A program made the translations under genes and the position numbers. 64,000 bases of DNA from Duganella qianjiadongensis (lineage in GTDB: Bacteria > Pseudomonadota > Gammaproteobacteria > Burkholderiales > Burkholderiaceae_D). The stretch is from assembly GCF_009857915.1 (NCBI RefSeq), contig NZ_WWCM01000008.1:1-64000 (forward strand). Direction: 5' to 3'. Shown here piece by piece: positions 17,811-25,649 of the stretch; the stretch's first letter is position 1, and the number at the start of each line of letters is the position of its first letter. Under the pieces are notes generated by a model. It worked only from the letters and a program-made list of their open reading frames with translations. It was not told the DNA's origin and searched no databases.

Positions 17811-19187
17811 ATGCGTCATACCAAATTAGCATTGGCGGCAGCAGCCCTGGCCATACTGGCAGGTTGCGGCGGCACCGACCCTACGCCCGGCGCGCAAATC
17901 CTCAAGAAGCAATACAGCGCACAGGTGTCGTTTGGTGACAGCCTGTCCGACGTTGGCTCCTACGCTGTAGGCACCGTTGCTGCCTTGAAAGGCGGCAAAT
18001 TCACCATCAATGGCGATAACACGGCCATCAATCCTGCCCTGACCGGTAAAAACTGGACCGAACTGATGGCCGCCCAGCTGGGCCTGCCAGCACCATGCCC
18101 GGCCGTGACCGGCCTCGATGGCGATGCCAGCAAAGGTTTCTCGGTGCCGCAGGTGGCCCACGCCGGCTGCTACGGCTACGCCACTGGCGGTTCGCGCGTG
18201 ACCAATCCTGTCGGCCCGGGCAACAAGCTGACGGGCAGCTCGCTGGGCGCCCTGACTATTCCTGTGGCGACCCAGATTGCCAACCACCTGAAAATTTCCG
18301 GCGGCAAGTTCAAGGGCGATGAGATGGTGTTCGTCATGGCCGGCGGTAACGATGTGCTGTTCAATCTGTCGGCACTGAGCGCTGCAGCGACGGCGGCCGG
18401 CACGGCTGCCGGCGGCACCGCCTATGTCACCAGTCTGGTAGGCCAGCTGGCGGCCGGTGCCACCAGCCCGCAATCGGCCGCTGCTGCGATCGGCCTGGCC
18501 GCCCAGACCGAAGCTGCGCGCGCCGGCAGTACCCAGACTTCCATCACGCAGGTGGCGATCGGTACCGCCGCCGTCCAGCCTGGCAACTCGGCAGTGGCTT
18601 CGCCTGCCGTGTACGGCCCGATGGTGACCAAGGCCACGGCTGACGCCCAGGCTGCCGGTGCCAAGGCCGGTGCCGATTATGCGGCCGCCCATGGCGCTGA
18701 TCTGGTGACTGCTATGGCGCAGGCCGGCAATGAACTGGTGGCACTGGTGAAAAATCAGCTGATCGCCAACGGCGCCAACTACGTCACGGTGAATAACCTG
18801 CCTGACGTGGCCACCACGCCGGCCGGCCTGTCGAAAGACGCCAATACCCGCGCTCTGATCAATGCCATGGTGGCCGCCTTCAATGGCGCGCTTAATACGG
18901 GGCTGGGTGCGGAACCTAAAGTGCTGATCGTTGACGTGTTTGCGGTCAGCCATGATCAGGCCACCAATCCCGGCCCTTACGGCCTGACGGTAGTGAACGA
19001 CACCGCTTGCGATCTGAGCGTTGCCAAGAACCCGCTGGGTACCTCCCTGACTTGCAACGGCGGCAACCTGAAGACGGGCGATGTCAGTCACTACTCGTTC
19101 GCCGATGACGTTCATCCTACGCCATTCAACAACCTGCTGCTGGCCCGTTACGTGGCCGAGAAAATGGTTGTAAAGGGCTGGCTGTAA
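17811..19187 (+). CDS. SGNH/GDSL-type lipoprotein esterase with Ala/Gly-rich insertion
   Basis: The start ATG at 17811 has the ribosome site AGGAGACAAC; the open frame upstream is accidental. It encodes 458 residues with a lipobox LAGC (Cys19). SGNH family blocks are present: the nucleophile in VSFGDSLSDVGS (Ser44), a Gly in the ATGGSRV region, GGND with Asn180, and ADDVHPT with Asp432 and His435. Homologues are secreted phospholipases, thermolabile-haemolysin-like esterases and autotransporter passenger domains. Between block III and the C-terminus (about residues 188-312) it has a long segment dominated by Ala, Gly, Thr and Gln, predicted helical, that is not typical of the short family members. 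A hairpin and then an ompW gene follow. Confidence 0.85.
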   Translation: MRHTKLALAAAALAILAGCGGTDPTPGAQILKKQYSAQVSFGDSLSDVGSYAVGTVAALKGGKFTINGDNTAINPALTGKNWTELMAAQLGLPAPCPAVTGLDGDASKGFSVPQVAHAGCYGYATGGSRVTNPVGPGNKLTGSSLGALTIPVATQIANHLKISGGKFKGDEMVFVMAGGNDVLFNLSALSAAATAAGTAAGGTAYVTSLVGQLAAGATSPQSAAAAIGLAAQTEAARAGSTQTSITQVAIGTAAVQPGNSAVASPAVYGPMVTKATADAQAAGAKAGADYAAAHGADLVTAMAQAGNELVALVKNQLIANGANYVTVNNLPDVATTPAGLSKDANTRALINAMVAAFNGALNTGLGAEPKVLIVDVFAVSHDQATNPGPYGLTVVNDTACDLSVAKNPLGTSLTCNGGNLKTGDVSHYSFADDVHPTPFNNLLLARYVAEKMVVKGWL

Positions 19188-19200
19188 TTCAGTCGTCGCC

Positions 19201-19227
19201 GGCCGCTGCCAGAGACAGGCAGCGGCC
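19201..19227. other. Perfect stem-loop between the SGNH gene and ompW
   Basis: GGCCGCTGCC (19201-19210) and GGCAGCGGCC (19218-19227) form a 10-bp perfect GC stem with a seven-base loop AGAGACA. No T-run follows, so it is either a Rho-assisted 3' end, an mRNA-stabilising hairpin, or part of the ompW leader. Confidence 0.6.
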
Positions 19228-19259
19228 CGACTTACATCACAAAAAATTCTGGAGACGAT

Positions 19260-19940
19260 ATGAAGAACACCATCAAACTGCTGGCGCTGGCCGCCGCAAT
19301 GTCGCTGGCGACGGCTGCCTCGGCGCAACAATCGGCCGGTACCTGGCTGGGTACGCTGGGCGTTAACAAAATCACCCCGAAAGTCGATTCCGGCGACGTG
19401 TCGGCACCGGCGCTGCCGGGCACCAAGGCCGATGTGGGCACGGACACCAAGCCGCGCTTCGCCATCGCCTACATGCTGACCGACAACGTTGCGGCCGAAC
19501 TCGATCTGGGTCTGCCGTACAAGCACGACCTGATTGGTGACGGTGCCATCAAGGGCACGGGCAAGCTGGGCACGGCGCAAGTGCTGCCGCCTACCGCTTT
19601 CGTGCAATACCGCTTCCTGCCGGCTAACGCCGTGTTCCGTCCGTATGTGGGCCTGGGTCTGACCTACGCCATGTTCCAGAAGGAAACCGGCTCGGCCCAG
19701 CTGACCGCACTGCTCAATACGGGCGGCCCCGGCACCACCTACAAGCTCGATGACAAGATGGCGCTGAGCTACCAGATCGGCGGCACTGTGCGCATCAACG
19801 ACAAGTGGTTCGTCGACGCTACCGTGATCAAGACCAAGCTCAAGACCAAGGTCAGCTTCTCGACCGGTCAGACGCAGGATGTCCGTCTGGATCCGCTGGC
19901 GGTGAGCGTCAGCATAGGCTACAACTTCAAGGGCTTCTAA
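19260..19940 (+). CDS. ompW: OmpW family outer-membrane protein
   Basis: This 226-residue outer-membrane beta-barrel has a cleaved signal peptide ending in AAMSLATAASA. OmpW family features are GTWLGTLGVNKITPK, FAIAYMLTDNVAAELDLGLPY, TAFVQYRFLP, FRPYVGLGLTYAMF and the terminal strand PLAVSVSIGYNFKGF with the C-terminal Phe used by the BAM machinery. OmpW forms an eight-stranded channel for small hydrophobic molecules. A ribosome site (TGGAGACGAT) directly precedes the ATG. Its 3' end is closed by a strong bidirectional terminator at 19998. The upstream esterases may release hydrophobic products that OmpW could take up; this is only an inference from proximity. Confidence 0.93.
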   Translation: MKNTIKLLALAAAMSLATAASAQQSAGTWLGTLGVNKITPKVDSGDVSAPALPGTKADVGTDTKPRFAIAYMLTDNVAAELDLGLPYKHDLIGDGAIKGTGKLGTAQVLPPTAFVQYRFLPANAVFRPYVGLGLTYAMFQKETGSAQLTALLNTGGPGTTYKLDDKMALSYQIGGTVRINDKWFVDATVIKTKLKTKVSFSTGQTQDVRLDPLAVSVSIGYNFKGF

Positions 19941-19997
19941 GCCTGCCGGCAGGCGGTGTATGCGGACGCCTGCGGGTGTCCGTATGAAGCAGCAGGC

Positions 19998-20030
19998 AAA
20001 AAAAACGGGGCTGAATCAGCCCCGTTTTTT
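19998..20030. terminator. Bidirectional intrinsic terminator between ompW and gcdH
   Basis: AAAAACGGGGCTGA and TCAGCCCCGTTTTT form a near-perfect stem flanked by A and T runs on the two sides. It can end both the plus-strand ompW transcript and the convergent minus-strand gcdH transcript. Confidence 0.9.
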
Positions 20031-20044
20031 ATTGTCGCCAGTTG

Positions 20045-21229
20045 TTACTGGAAGGCCTGTATGCCGGTCTGGGCGCGGCCCAGTATCAGGGCGTGGATGT
20101 CGTGCGTCCCTTCGTAGGTATTCACGACTTCCAGATTCACCATGTGGCGGATGATGCCGAACTCGTCGGAGATGCCGTTACCGCCCAGCATATCGCGCGC
20201 TACCCGCGCCACTTCCAGCGACTTGCCGCAGGAGTTACGCTTCATCATCGAGGTGATTTCCACCGCCGCCGTGCCGGCATCTTTCATGCGGCCCAGTTGC
20301 AGACAGCCTTGCAGGCCCAGCGTGATTTCGGTCTGCATATCGGCCAGCTTCTTCTGGATCAGCTGGTTGGCGGCCAGCGGACGGCCGAACTGGTGGCGGT
20401 CCAGCACGTACTGGCGGGCCGTATGCCAGCAGCTTTCGGCGGCACCGAGTGCCCCCCAGGCGATGCCGTAGCGGGCCGAGTTCAGGCAGGTGAACGGGCC
20501 TTTTAGGCCGCGCACATCGGGGAAGGCGTTTTCTTCCGGCACGAACACATTGTCCATCACGATTTCGCCGGTGATGGAAGCGCGCAGGCCGAACTTGCCG
20601 TGGATGGCAGGGGCGCTCAGGCCGGCCATGCCTTTTTCCAGCACGAAGCCGCGGATCGCGCCTTCATCGTCCTTGGCCCAGACCACGAATACGTCGGCCA
20701 CCGGCGAGTTGGTGATCCACATCTTGCTGCCCGTCAGGGCATAGCCGCCCGGCACTTTGCGGGCGCGGGTGACCATGGAGCCGGGATCGGAACCGTGGTT
20801 GGGTTCGGTCAGGCCGAAGCAGCCTATCCATTCGCCCGTGGCCAGCTTGGGCAGGTATTTCTGTTTCTGCGCTTCCGTGCCGAACTCGTAGATGGGCACC
20901 ATCACCAGCGACGACTGCACGCTCATCATGGAACGGTAGCCGGAATCGACGCGCTCGACTTCACGCGCGATCAGGCCGTAGGCCACGTAGTTGAGGCCGG
21001 GACCGCCGTACTGTTCCGGTATGGTGGGGCCGAGCAGGCCCAGTTCGCCCATTTCGCGGAAGATGGAGGTGTCCATCTGTTCGTGGCGGAATGCTTCGAG
21101 GATGCGCGGAGCCAGCTTGTCCTGACAGTAGGCAGCGGCGGCATCGCGCACCATGCGTTCTTCGTCGGTCAGTTGCTGGTCCAGCAGCAGGGGATCATCC
21201 CAGTGGAACTGGGCGCGGGCTTGGCTCAT
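20045..21229 (-). CDS. gcdH: Glutaryl-CoA dehydrogenase (acyl-CoA dehydrogenase family)
   Basis: This FAD enzyme oxidatively decarboxylates glutaryl-CoA to crotonyl-CoA in lysine, tryptophan and aromatic catabolism. It is 394 residues long. Family motifs are [51 protein letters not shown], and the GCDH-like active site [16 protein letters not shown] with the catalytic Glu in YEGTHD. A conserved Arg for binding the glutaryl carboxylate is expected near SVQSSLVM but was not mapped. The terminal phrase [12 protein letters not shown] is typical of GcdH over other acyl-CoA dehydrogenases. The downstream stem at 19998-20030 ends the gene. A LysR regulator and CoA-transferase that often accompany gcdH are absent here. 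Confidence 0.93.
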   Translation of the reverse strand: MSQARAQFHWDDPLLLDQQLTDEERMVRDAAAAYCQDKLAPRILEAFRHEQMDTSIFREMGELGLLGPTIPEQYGGPGLNYVAYGLIAREVERVDSGYRSMMSVQSSLVMVPIYEFGTEAQKQKYLPKLATGEWIGCFGLTEPNHGSDPGSMVTRARKVPGGYALTGSKMWITNSPVADVFVVWAKDDEGAIRGFVLEKGMAGLSAPAIHGKFGLRASITGEIVMDNVFVPEENAFPDVRGLKGPFTCLNSARYGIAWGALGAAESCWHTARQYVLDRHQFGRPLAANQLIQKKLADMQTEITLGLQGCLQLGRMKDAGTAAVEITSMMKRNSCGKSLEVARVARDMLGGNGISDEFGIIRHMVNLEVVNTYEGTHDIHALILGRAQTGIQAFQ

Positions 21230-21317
21230 GGTAGTCTCTCATTATGGTGAATGCTGCAAGCATTCTATGCCGCCCATGACGTGGCGGCTTTCCAAATGGC
21301 GACACCAATTTCCGTTT

Positions 21318-21821
21318 TTACCCCAGATTGCCGAACTGGCCGCCGTGGAAGATCAGCGGCGGGCAGGGCGAGAACTCGCATAGTTCCACTTCGCCCACGA
21401 AAATCACGTGGTCGCCTTCCGGATAGCGGCTGCGGTTATGGCATTCGAACCACGCCGACGAGCCCTTCAGAATGGGGTGGCCGGTGCGCGACAGTTCATA
21501 TTCCACGCCCTCCCAAGGATCGATGCCGCGGGTGGCAAAACGGGTGGCCAGATGGGCCTGATCGGCTGCCAGCACGTTGATGACGTAGTGCGAATTGCCG
21601 GTAAAGATGGGCATGCTGTTGGCTTTGTTGGCCAGACTCCACAGCACCAGTGGCGGCTCCAGCGAGACGGAATTGAAGGAGCTGGCCGTCAGCCCGCGAA
21701 ACGTGCCATCGGCCAGACGCGTGGTAATCACGGTCACGCCGGTGGCGAACTGGCCCAGCGCCTGACGGAAATGGCGGGTGTCGAAGCTGGGAGCGGGGGC
21801 GCGTGGGGAAACTGTATTCAT
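21318..21821 (-). CDS. Flavin reductase-like FMN-binding protein
   Basis: From the ATG at 21821 (167 residues) this is a flavin reductase domain protein (flavin_Reduct/HpaC-like), which binds FMN or FAD and reduces it with NAD(P)H for partner monooxygenases. The longer start at 21845 lacks a ribosome site, while ACAGG precedes 21821. Motifs are FRQALGQFATGVTVITT, GLTASSFNSVSLEPPLVLWS, YVINVLAADQAHLA, FECHNRSRYPEGDHVIFVG and the final PLIFHGGQFGNL. It sits 88 bp from gcdH on the same strand, so it may be cotranscribed, but no monooxygenase partner is in the window. Confidence 0.88.
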   Translation of the reverse strand: MNTVSPRAPAPSFDTRHFRQALGQFATGVTVITTRLADGTFRGLTASSFNSVSLEPPLVLWSLANKANSMPIFTGNSHYVINVLAADQAHLATRFATRGIDPWEGVEYELSRTGHPILKGSSAWFECHNRSRYPEGDHVIFVGEVELCEFSPCPPLIFHGGQFGNLG

Positions 21822-21927
21822 GGAAAACCTGTAATTTTCCGCCATTATGCCAAAAATTGAGGCAGGCTACCGGAGCCTGCGTTTTTTAGCTGATGGTAAA
21901 GCGGCGTTTCGCCCGCGCTGAAGGTAC

Positions 21928-22620
21928 CTAATCGAGCACCAGATGTTTTGCCGCTTCGCGCATGGTCAGGCCGGAAAACCGTTCCTGCTGCGCCTGCAGC
22001 AGGTTTTTTACCCATGCCGGATGCCAGCGTGCATAGTCGCGCAGCGCCCAGCCGATGGCCTTGCGAATGAAAAATTCCTTTTCCGGCGCCAGCAGCTCGG
22101 CATAGCGCTGCAAGCGCTCCATATCGGTGTGCAGGCGCCAGCCCAGCTGGTGCAGCATGGCACAGCGTCTGACCCAGAAATCCCCATGGCCTATCCATAC
22201 ATCGCACACGGCCTGTGCGCCGGTATCGCCGCGCTTTACCTGCTGCAGGATGATCAGCCCGATCACCGCCGTCATGCCGTCCACCGTTTCCCACCATGCC
22301 TCGCGGCGCAGCAAGGCTAGGAGCTCTGTCAGATGGGACCCGTCCAGCAGTTTTACCTGGCCTCTGAGGAAATCGATCGCCGTGTAGCGGAATTCCCGTT
22401 GCGGTCTTTCCCATAGCAAATGCGCGATTTCCAGCACATCGGCCGGGTTGTTCCATACTTGCCGGGGCAAGGCCTTGATGGCCGCGCGCCGCTGCGGGGC
22501 CGGAATGCCGAGGAAGTCGAACTGGTCGAGCAGGTAGGCACGCATGGGTGCGGCGCGGCCTGCATCGGCTAGTGCTGTCAGGCTGGTGGCGATGCTGCTG
22601 ACGTAAAGCGCTGGTGTCAC
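21928..22620 (-). CDS. DNA alkylation repair protein, AlkD-like HEAT-repeat family
   Basis: This 230-residue all-helical protein belongs to the AlkD/DNA_alkylation family of glycosylases that remove cationic 3-methyladenine and 7-methylguanine without base flipping. Family signatures are the start after MRAYLLDQFDFLGIPAPQRR, WERPQREFRYTAIDFL, the active-site region EAWWETVDGMTAVIG, which carries the Trp and catalytic Asp equivalent to AlkD Trp109/Asp113, and FFIRKAIGWALRDYARWHPA with the second Trp. It is a single minus-strand gene. A second alkylation-repair locus (ada with a 2OG oxygenase) lies at 58884, far away, so the two are not cotranscribed. Confidence 0.9.
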   Translation of the reverse strand: MTPALYVSSIATSLTALADAGRAAPMRAYLLDQFDFLGIPAPQRRAAIKALPRQVWNNPADVLEIAHLLWERPQREFRYTAIDFLRGQVKLLDGSHLTELLALLRREAWWETVDGMTAVIGLIILQQVKRGDTGAQAVCDVWIGHGDFWVRRCAMLHQLGWRLHTDMERLQRYAELLAPEKEFFIRKAIGWALRDYARWHPAWVKNLLQAQQERFSGLTMREAAKHLVLD

Positions 22621-22656
22621 GGTGCCGTTCCTTTGCTGCTGCAGTGACTCACCCTA

Positions 22657-23052
22657 CTATTGGGGAAAATGTTCGACGTGGCTCTCGCCATTGCGGCCAT
22701 AGTAGCTGACATGGCGGCCTGCAATCCAGACGGTATAGCCTATGCAGCCGGCAGCCTGGGTCAGCTGCTTAAATTCCGGATACAGGATCTTGCCTTGCTG
22801 TGCGCCCCGTATCGCAGCGCGCACGGCGTCGCCATCAAAGGCTGCGGCAATACCATGCTCGGGCTTGGCGAAATGCAGGTCCGCCGTTGCGCCATCGGGC
22901 AGTACATAGGTGGTGCGGCCGGAACGGTAGTCCACATGGTAGGACTCGACCTGTTGCGCCATCAGCTGGCCGATGACGTCACCGAAGTGGATGCTGCCGT
23001 TATTGGATTTTTCAAAGACAGTGGTGATCACTGCGAGGGTGTCGGGGTGCAT
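22657..23052 (-). CDS. DUF1398 family protein
   Basis: This 131-residue protein matches the DUF1398 pattern as I recall it: a start with FEKSNNGSIHFGDVIGQLM, then VESYHVDYRSGRTTYVLPDG, then the C-terminal FKQLTQAAGCIGYTVWIAGR with YYGRNGESHVEHFP. E. coli YbcV is the usual relative. The function is unknown. It is a soluble, probably alpha/beta protein with no catalytic motif I can identify. It is located 32 bp downstream of the marR stop on the same strand and could be cotranscribed with marR, in which case it may be part of the MarR regulon. Confidence 0.85.
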   Translation of the reverse strand: MHPDTLAVITTVFEKSNNGSIHFGDVIGQLMAQQVESYHVDYRSGRTTYVLPDGATADLHFAKPEHGIAAAFDGDAVRAAIRGAQQGKILYPEFKQLTQAAGCIGYTVWIAGRHVSYYGRNGESHVEHFPQ

Positions 23053-23084
23053 GCGGCTTCCTTGGTCTATAAATGCCTGTCGTT

Positions 23085-23552
23085 TCAGGCGGTGGGTAAT
23101 TCTTTGAGCTGGTGATGGCTGACCAGCGCTTGCAAGGTCGCCATCAGGGCTTGTTGCTGTCCTGCCGGCAGATGGGCGAAGAAGTGGGCATCGTTCTGAT
23201 CGGCCAGTTGGGCCAGTTGCGGCACCAGTTGCCTGCCCTTGCTGGTCAGCCGCAAGGACTGTTCGCGCGCGCGACCGTCCACCAGCTGCCGCTCTGCCAG
23301 TCCCTTTTCTTCCAGCCGCGTAATCACTTTGGAGGCGGCCCCCTTGGTCATGCCCAGCGCTGCGATCAGTGCGGCATGGCTGCTGTCATCCTGCGCCCAC
23401 AGGGTGCGCAGGGCTACCCATTCAGTCACCGTTACGCCTTCCCCTTCCAGCAGTTTCTGGAAGCGTAGCGAGACATGGTTGGAGACAAATCGTAGCCAGA
23501 AGCCCAGATGGGCGTCGAGGGGAGAGGGCGGGAGGCTGGCCTGGGTAGTCAT
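23085..23552 (-). CDS. MarR family transcriptional regulator
   Basis: This 155-residue dimeric winged-helix repressor has a wHTH visible at VTEWVALRTLW, then ALIAALGMTKGAASKVITRLEEKGLAERQ, with the wing VDGRAREQSLRLTSKGRQLV. C-terminal helices end in LVSHHQLKEL. It has no cysteines suited to redox sensing, so ligand sensing is likely. Immediately upstream lie a perfect 20-bp palindrome between a TTGACA -35 and the -10, and a second related half-site next to the ATG, so autorepression is strongly suggested. The DUF1398 gene follows it in the same direction and msrA is divergent about 230 bp away. The natural ligand is unknown. Confidence 0.93.
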   Translation of the reverse strand: MTTQASLPPSPLDAHLGFWLRFVSNHVSLRFQKLLEGEGVTVTEWVALRTLWAQDDSSHAALIAALGMTKGAASKVITRLEEKGLAERQLVDGRAREQSLRLTSKGRQLVPQLAQLADQNDAHFFAHLPAGQQQALMATLQALVSHHQLKELPTA

Positions 23553-23578
23553 ATTGGTTTCCGTGGATACTTTTTACC

Positions 23579-23607
23579 AGTATGGTTTCCATGGAAACCA
23601 TTGTCAA
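23579..23607 (-). promoter_or_regulatory. marR promoter with 20-bp palindromic operator
   Basis: On the minus strand TTGACA (23607-23602) is followed after exactly 17 bases by CATACT (23584-23579). The perfect palindrome ATGGTTTCCATGGAAACCAT (23582-23601) fills the spacer. A second, imperfect copy, TTGGTTTCCGTGGATAC, occupies about 23554-23570 next to the marR start. Bound repressor would block RNA polymerase. Confidence 0.75.
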
Positions 23608-23784
23608 GAAAAATCTGATTTTTGCCGCAAAATACGGAACTGGGCAATGCACAACGGTGAATTACTCTATAGTTGTACGAGGTGCGCAGCGGACAGCGGA
23701 TTGCATTGCGGGCAAGCCCGTGCGCTGGCTGCCGGGCCTGACTTGCCGGTATCGTGGTCCAGCTATACAAATCAAGGAGTTAAG

Positions 23785-24327
23785 ATGGAAAATAGCCCCA
23801 ACAACACAGAGATTGCGGTTCTGGGCGGCGGATGTTTCTGGTGCCTGGAAGCTGTCTTCGAACGTTTGCGCGGTGTGGCCGAGGTGGAATCCGGCTATAC
23901 GGGCGGTCCTTTGCCCAACCCCAGTTACGAGCAGGTCTGCACCGGTGGCACCGGCCATGCGGAAGTGGTCCGTTTGCGCTTCGATCCGGCCGTGATCAGC
24001 TACCGCGACCTGCTGGAAATCTTTTTCACGCTGCATGATCCCACTACCTTGAACCGGCAGGGCAACGACGTGGGCACCCAGTACCGTTCGGTGATTTACT
24101 ACCAGTCGCCCGAACAGGAGGCCACGGCGCGCGAAGTGATTGCGCAAATGGCCGGGGTGTGGGATGCGCCCATCGTCACCGAACTGTCGGCGCCGCAGCC
24201 GTATTTCCGTGCCGAGGAATACCACCAGCATTATTTCGAGCAGCACCCCATGCAGAGCTACTGCGCGTTCGTGGTGGCGCCCAAGGTGGCCAAGCTGCGC
24301 AGCCTGTACGCGGCGCGGCTCAAGTAG
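23785..24327 (+). CDS. msrA: Peptide-methionine (S)-S-oxide reductase MsrA
   Basis: MsrA reduces methionine-S-sulfoxide in proteins using thioredoxin. The start at 23785 has the ribosome site AAGGAG seven bases upstream and gives 180 residues; the open frame upstream is accidental. The catalytic motif GGCFWCLEAVF is intact, with the nucleophile Cys in GCFWC. GYTGG, YEQVCTGGTGHAEVV, YRSVIYY and the C-terminal FRAEEYHQHYFE follow. Recycling may use the second Cys of GCFWC or the Cys in MQSYCAF. It ends 8 bp inside the convergent cfa gene. Divergent marR lies 233 bp upstream, but no MarR palindrome is found next to the msrA start itself. Confidence 0.96.
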   Translation: MENSPNNTEIAVLGGGCFWCLEAVFERLRGVAEVESGYTGGPLPNPSYEQVCTGGTGHAEVVRLRFDPAVISYRDLLEIFFTLHDPTTLNRQGNDVGTQYRSVIYYQSPEQEATAREVIAQMAGVWDAPIVTELSAPQPYFRAEEYHQHYFEQHPMQSYCAFVVAPKVAKLRSLYAARLK

Positions 24328-25585
24328 GCGCCGCTGCCGGGTACATATAGCGGCGTGACCATGGCAGCGTGCTGGCCGGCTGGCCGGCCTTGCGCGCCAC
24401 GATCTGGTACAGGCTGATCCAGTCCTGCTCGAACGCATAACTGGCGCCGGCCAGATACACCTGCCAGATGCGGTAGCGCTTTTCGCCGGCCAGCGCTTTC
24501 AGCCGGCCCGCCGCAGCTTCGAAATTGTCGCTCCAGATGGCGCAGGTACGGGCGTAGTGGCGGCGCAGGTTTTCCACATCGAACACTTCCAGCTGGCCCT
24601 GCTGCATGCTGTTCAGCACATGGCCGATGTGGGCCAGTTCGCCCTGCGGGAACACGTATTGTTCGATGAAATCGCCGCCGCCGTAGGGCGACTGGCCATT
24701 CGCCGCATCGCTGCTGGTGATGCCGTGGTTCATGACGATGCCGTCGTCGGCCAGCAGGCGCGCTAGGCCTGCAAAATATTCGGGCAGGTGGCGCACGCCC
24801 ACATGCTCGAACATGCCGACGCTGGTGATGCGGTCGAACTGGCCTTGCACGTCGCGGTAGTCCTGCAGGCGGATGTCCACCAGATGTTCCAGCCCCGCCG
24901 CGCGCACGCGCTGGCGCGCCAGCGCATACTGCTGCTCCGAGAGCGTGACGCCGACGCAGCGTGCCTGCAAGCGCTGTGCGGCGCGGATCACCAGCGCGCC
25001 CCAGCCGCAGCCGATATCGAGCAGGCGCTGGTGCGGCTGCAGGGCGATCTTGCGCAGGATGTGGTCGATCTTGTGCAACTGGGCGCTGGCAAGGTCTTCG
25101 TGGCCCTGCTCGAAGTAGGCGCAGGAATAGACCAGTTCGGGATCGAGGAATGCGGCATAGAATTCGTTCGATACATCGTAGTGGTAGTGGATGGCAGCGG
25201 CATCGCCGTGCTTGCTGTGGCGCCAGTTGCGCACCACGCGCGCGTAGCGGCCCTCGGCCTTGAGGGTGTTGCGTGCCAGTGCCGTGACGATGTCTATCAT
25301 GTCGCGCGCCGCGCCCTGTACTTCGATGCGGCCTTCCACATAGGCGCTGCCGAGGCTGGCGAGCGATGGACGTAGCAGATAGCTGGCCGCCGCCACGCTG
25401 GGAATGCGGATAGTCACGCGCGGCGGCTGGGCGGAGAAATCGATGCGCTGGCCATCCCACAGTTCTATGCGCAGCGGCAGCGCCAACTGCTGGCGGATCG
25501 CGCTGCTCCACGCGCCCAGCCGTGCAGCCAGCCTGCTACCCACGCTGAAATAGCGGCCCAGCGCCAGTGTGTGACGGTTCCCCAT
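24320..25585 (-). CDS. cfa: Cyclopropane-fatty-acyl-phospholipid synthase (SAM-dependent)
   Basis: Cfa methylenates cis double bonds of membrane phospholipid acyl chains with S-adenosylmethionine. The start at 25585 is chosen because GGAGG lies six bases before the ATG and the preceding open frame is not family-like; this gives 421 residues. Motifs include HYDVSNEFYAAFLDPELVYSCAYF (positions about 134-157), the SAM loop LLDIGCGWGALVI, GVTLSEQQYALA, SVGMFEHVGVRHLPEYF with the conserved Glu and His, FIEQYVFPQGEL, and WSDNFEAAAGRLKAL. The N-terminal 110 residues form the usual auxiliary domain. The gene overlaps msrA convergently by 8 bp. Confidence 0.95.
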   Translation of the reverse strand: MGNRHTLALGRYFSVGSRLAARLGAWSSAIRQQLALPLRIELWDGQRIDFSAQPPRVTIRIPSVAAASYLLRPSLASLGSAYVEGRIEVQGAARDMIDIVTALARNTLKAEGRYARVVRNWRHSKHGDAAAIHYHYDVSNEFYAAFLDPELVYSCAYFEQGHEDLASAQLHKIDHILRKIALQPHQRLLDIGCGWGALVIRAAQRLQARCVGVTLSEQQYALARQRVRAAGLEHLVDIRLQDYRDVQGQFDRITSVGMFEHVGVRHLPEYFAGLARLLADDGIVMNHGITSSDAANGQSPYGGGDFIEQYVFPQGELAHIGHVLNSMQQGQLEVFDVENLRRHYARTCAIWSDNFEAAAGRLKALAGEKRYRIWQVYLAGASYAFEQDWISLYQIVARKAGQPASTLPWSRRYMYPAAAPT

Positions 25586-25599
25586 ACAGCACCTCCATG

Positions 25600-25628
25600 C
25601 AAAAAAAGACCACCGCAAGCGATGGTCT
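25600..25628 (-). terminator. Intrinsic terminator downstream of the hemerythrin-PdxH gene
   Basis: Read on the minus strand, AGACCATCGC pairs with GCGGTGGTCT with one mismatch, followed by seven T. It begins 22 bp past the stop at 25650 and lies just ahead of the cfa start, separating the two transcripts. Confidence 0.8.
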
Positions 25629-25649
25629 AGTCTGGGCAGGACGCTGCGT

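Noticed and set aside
24258..25511. 417-codon minus-strand open frame alongside cfa
   Set aside because: Same strand but different frame from cfa; cfa has all catalytic motifs and the ribosome site, so this frame is a shadow.
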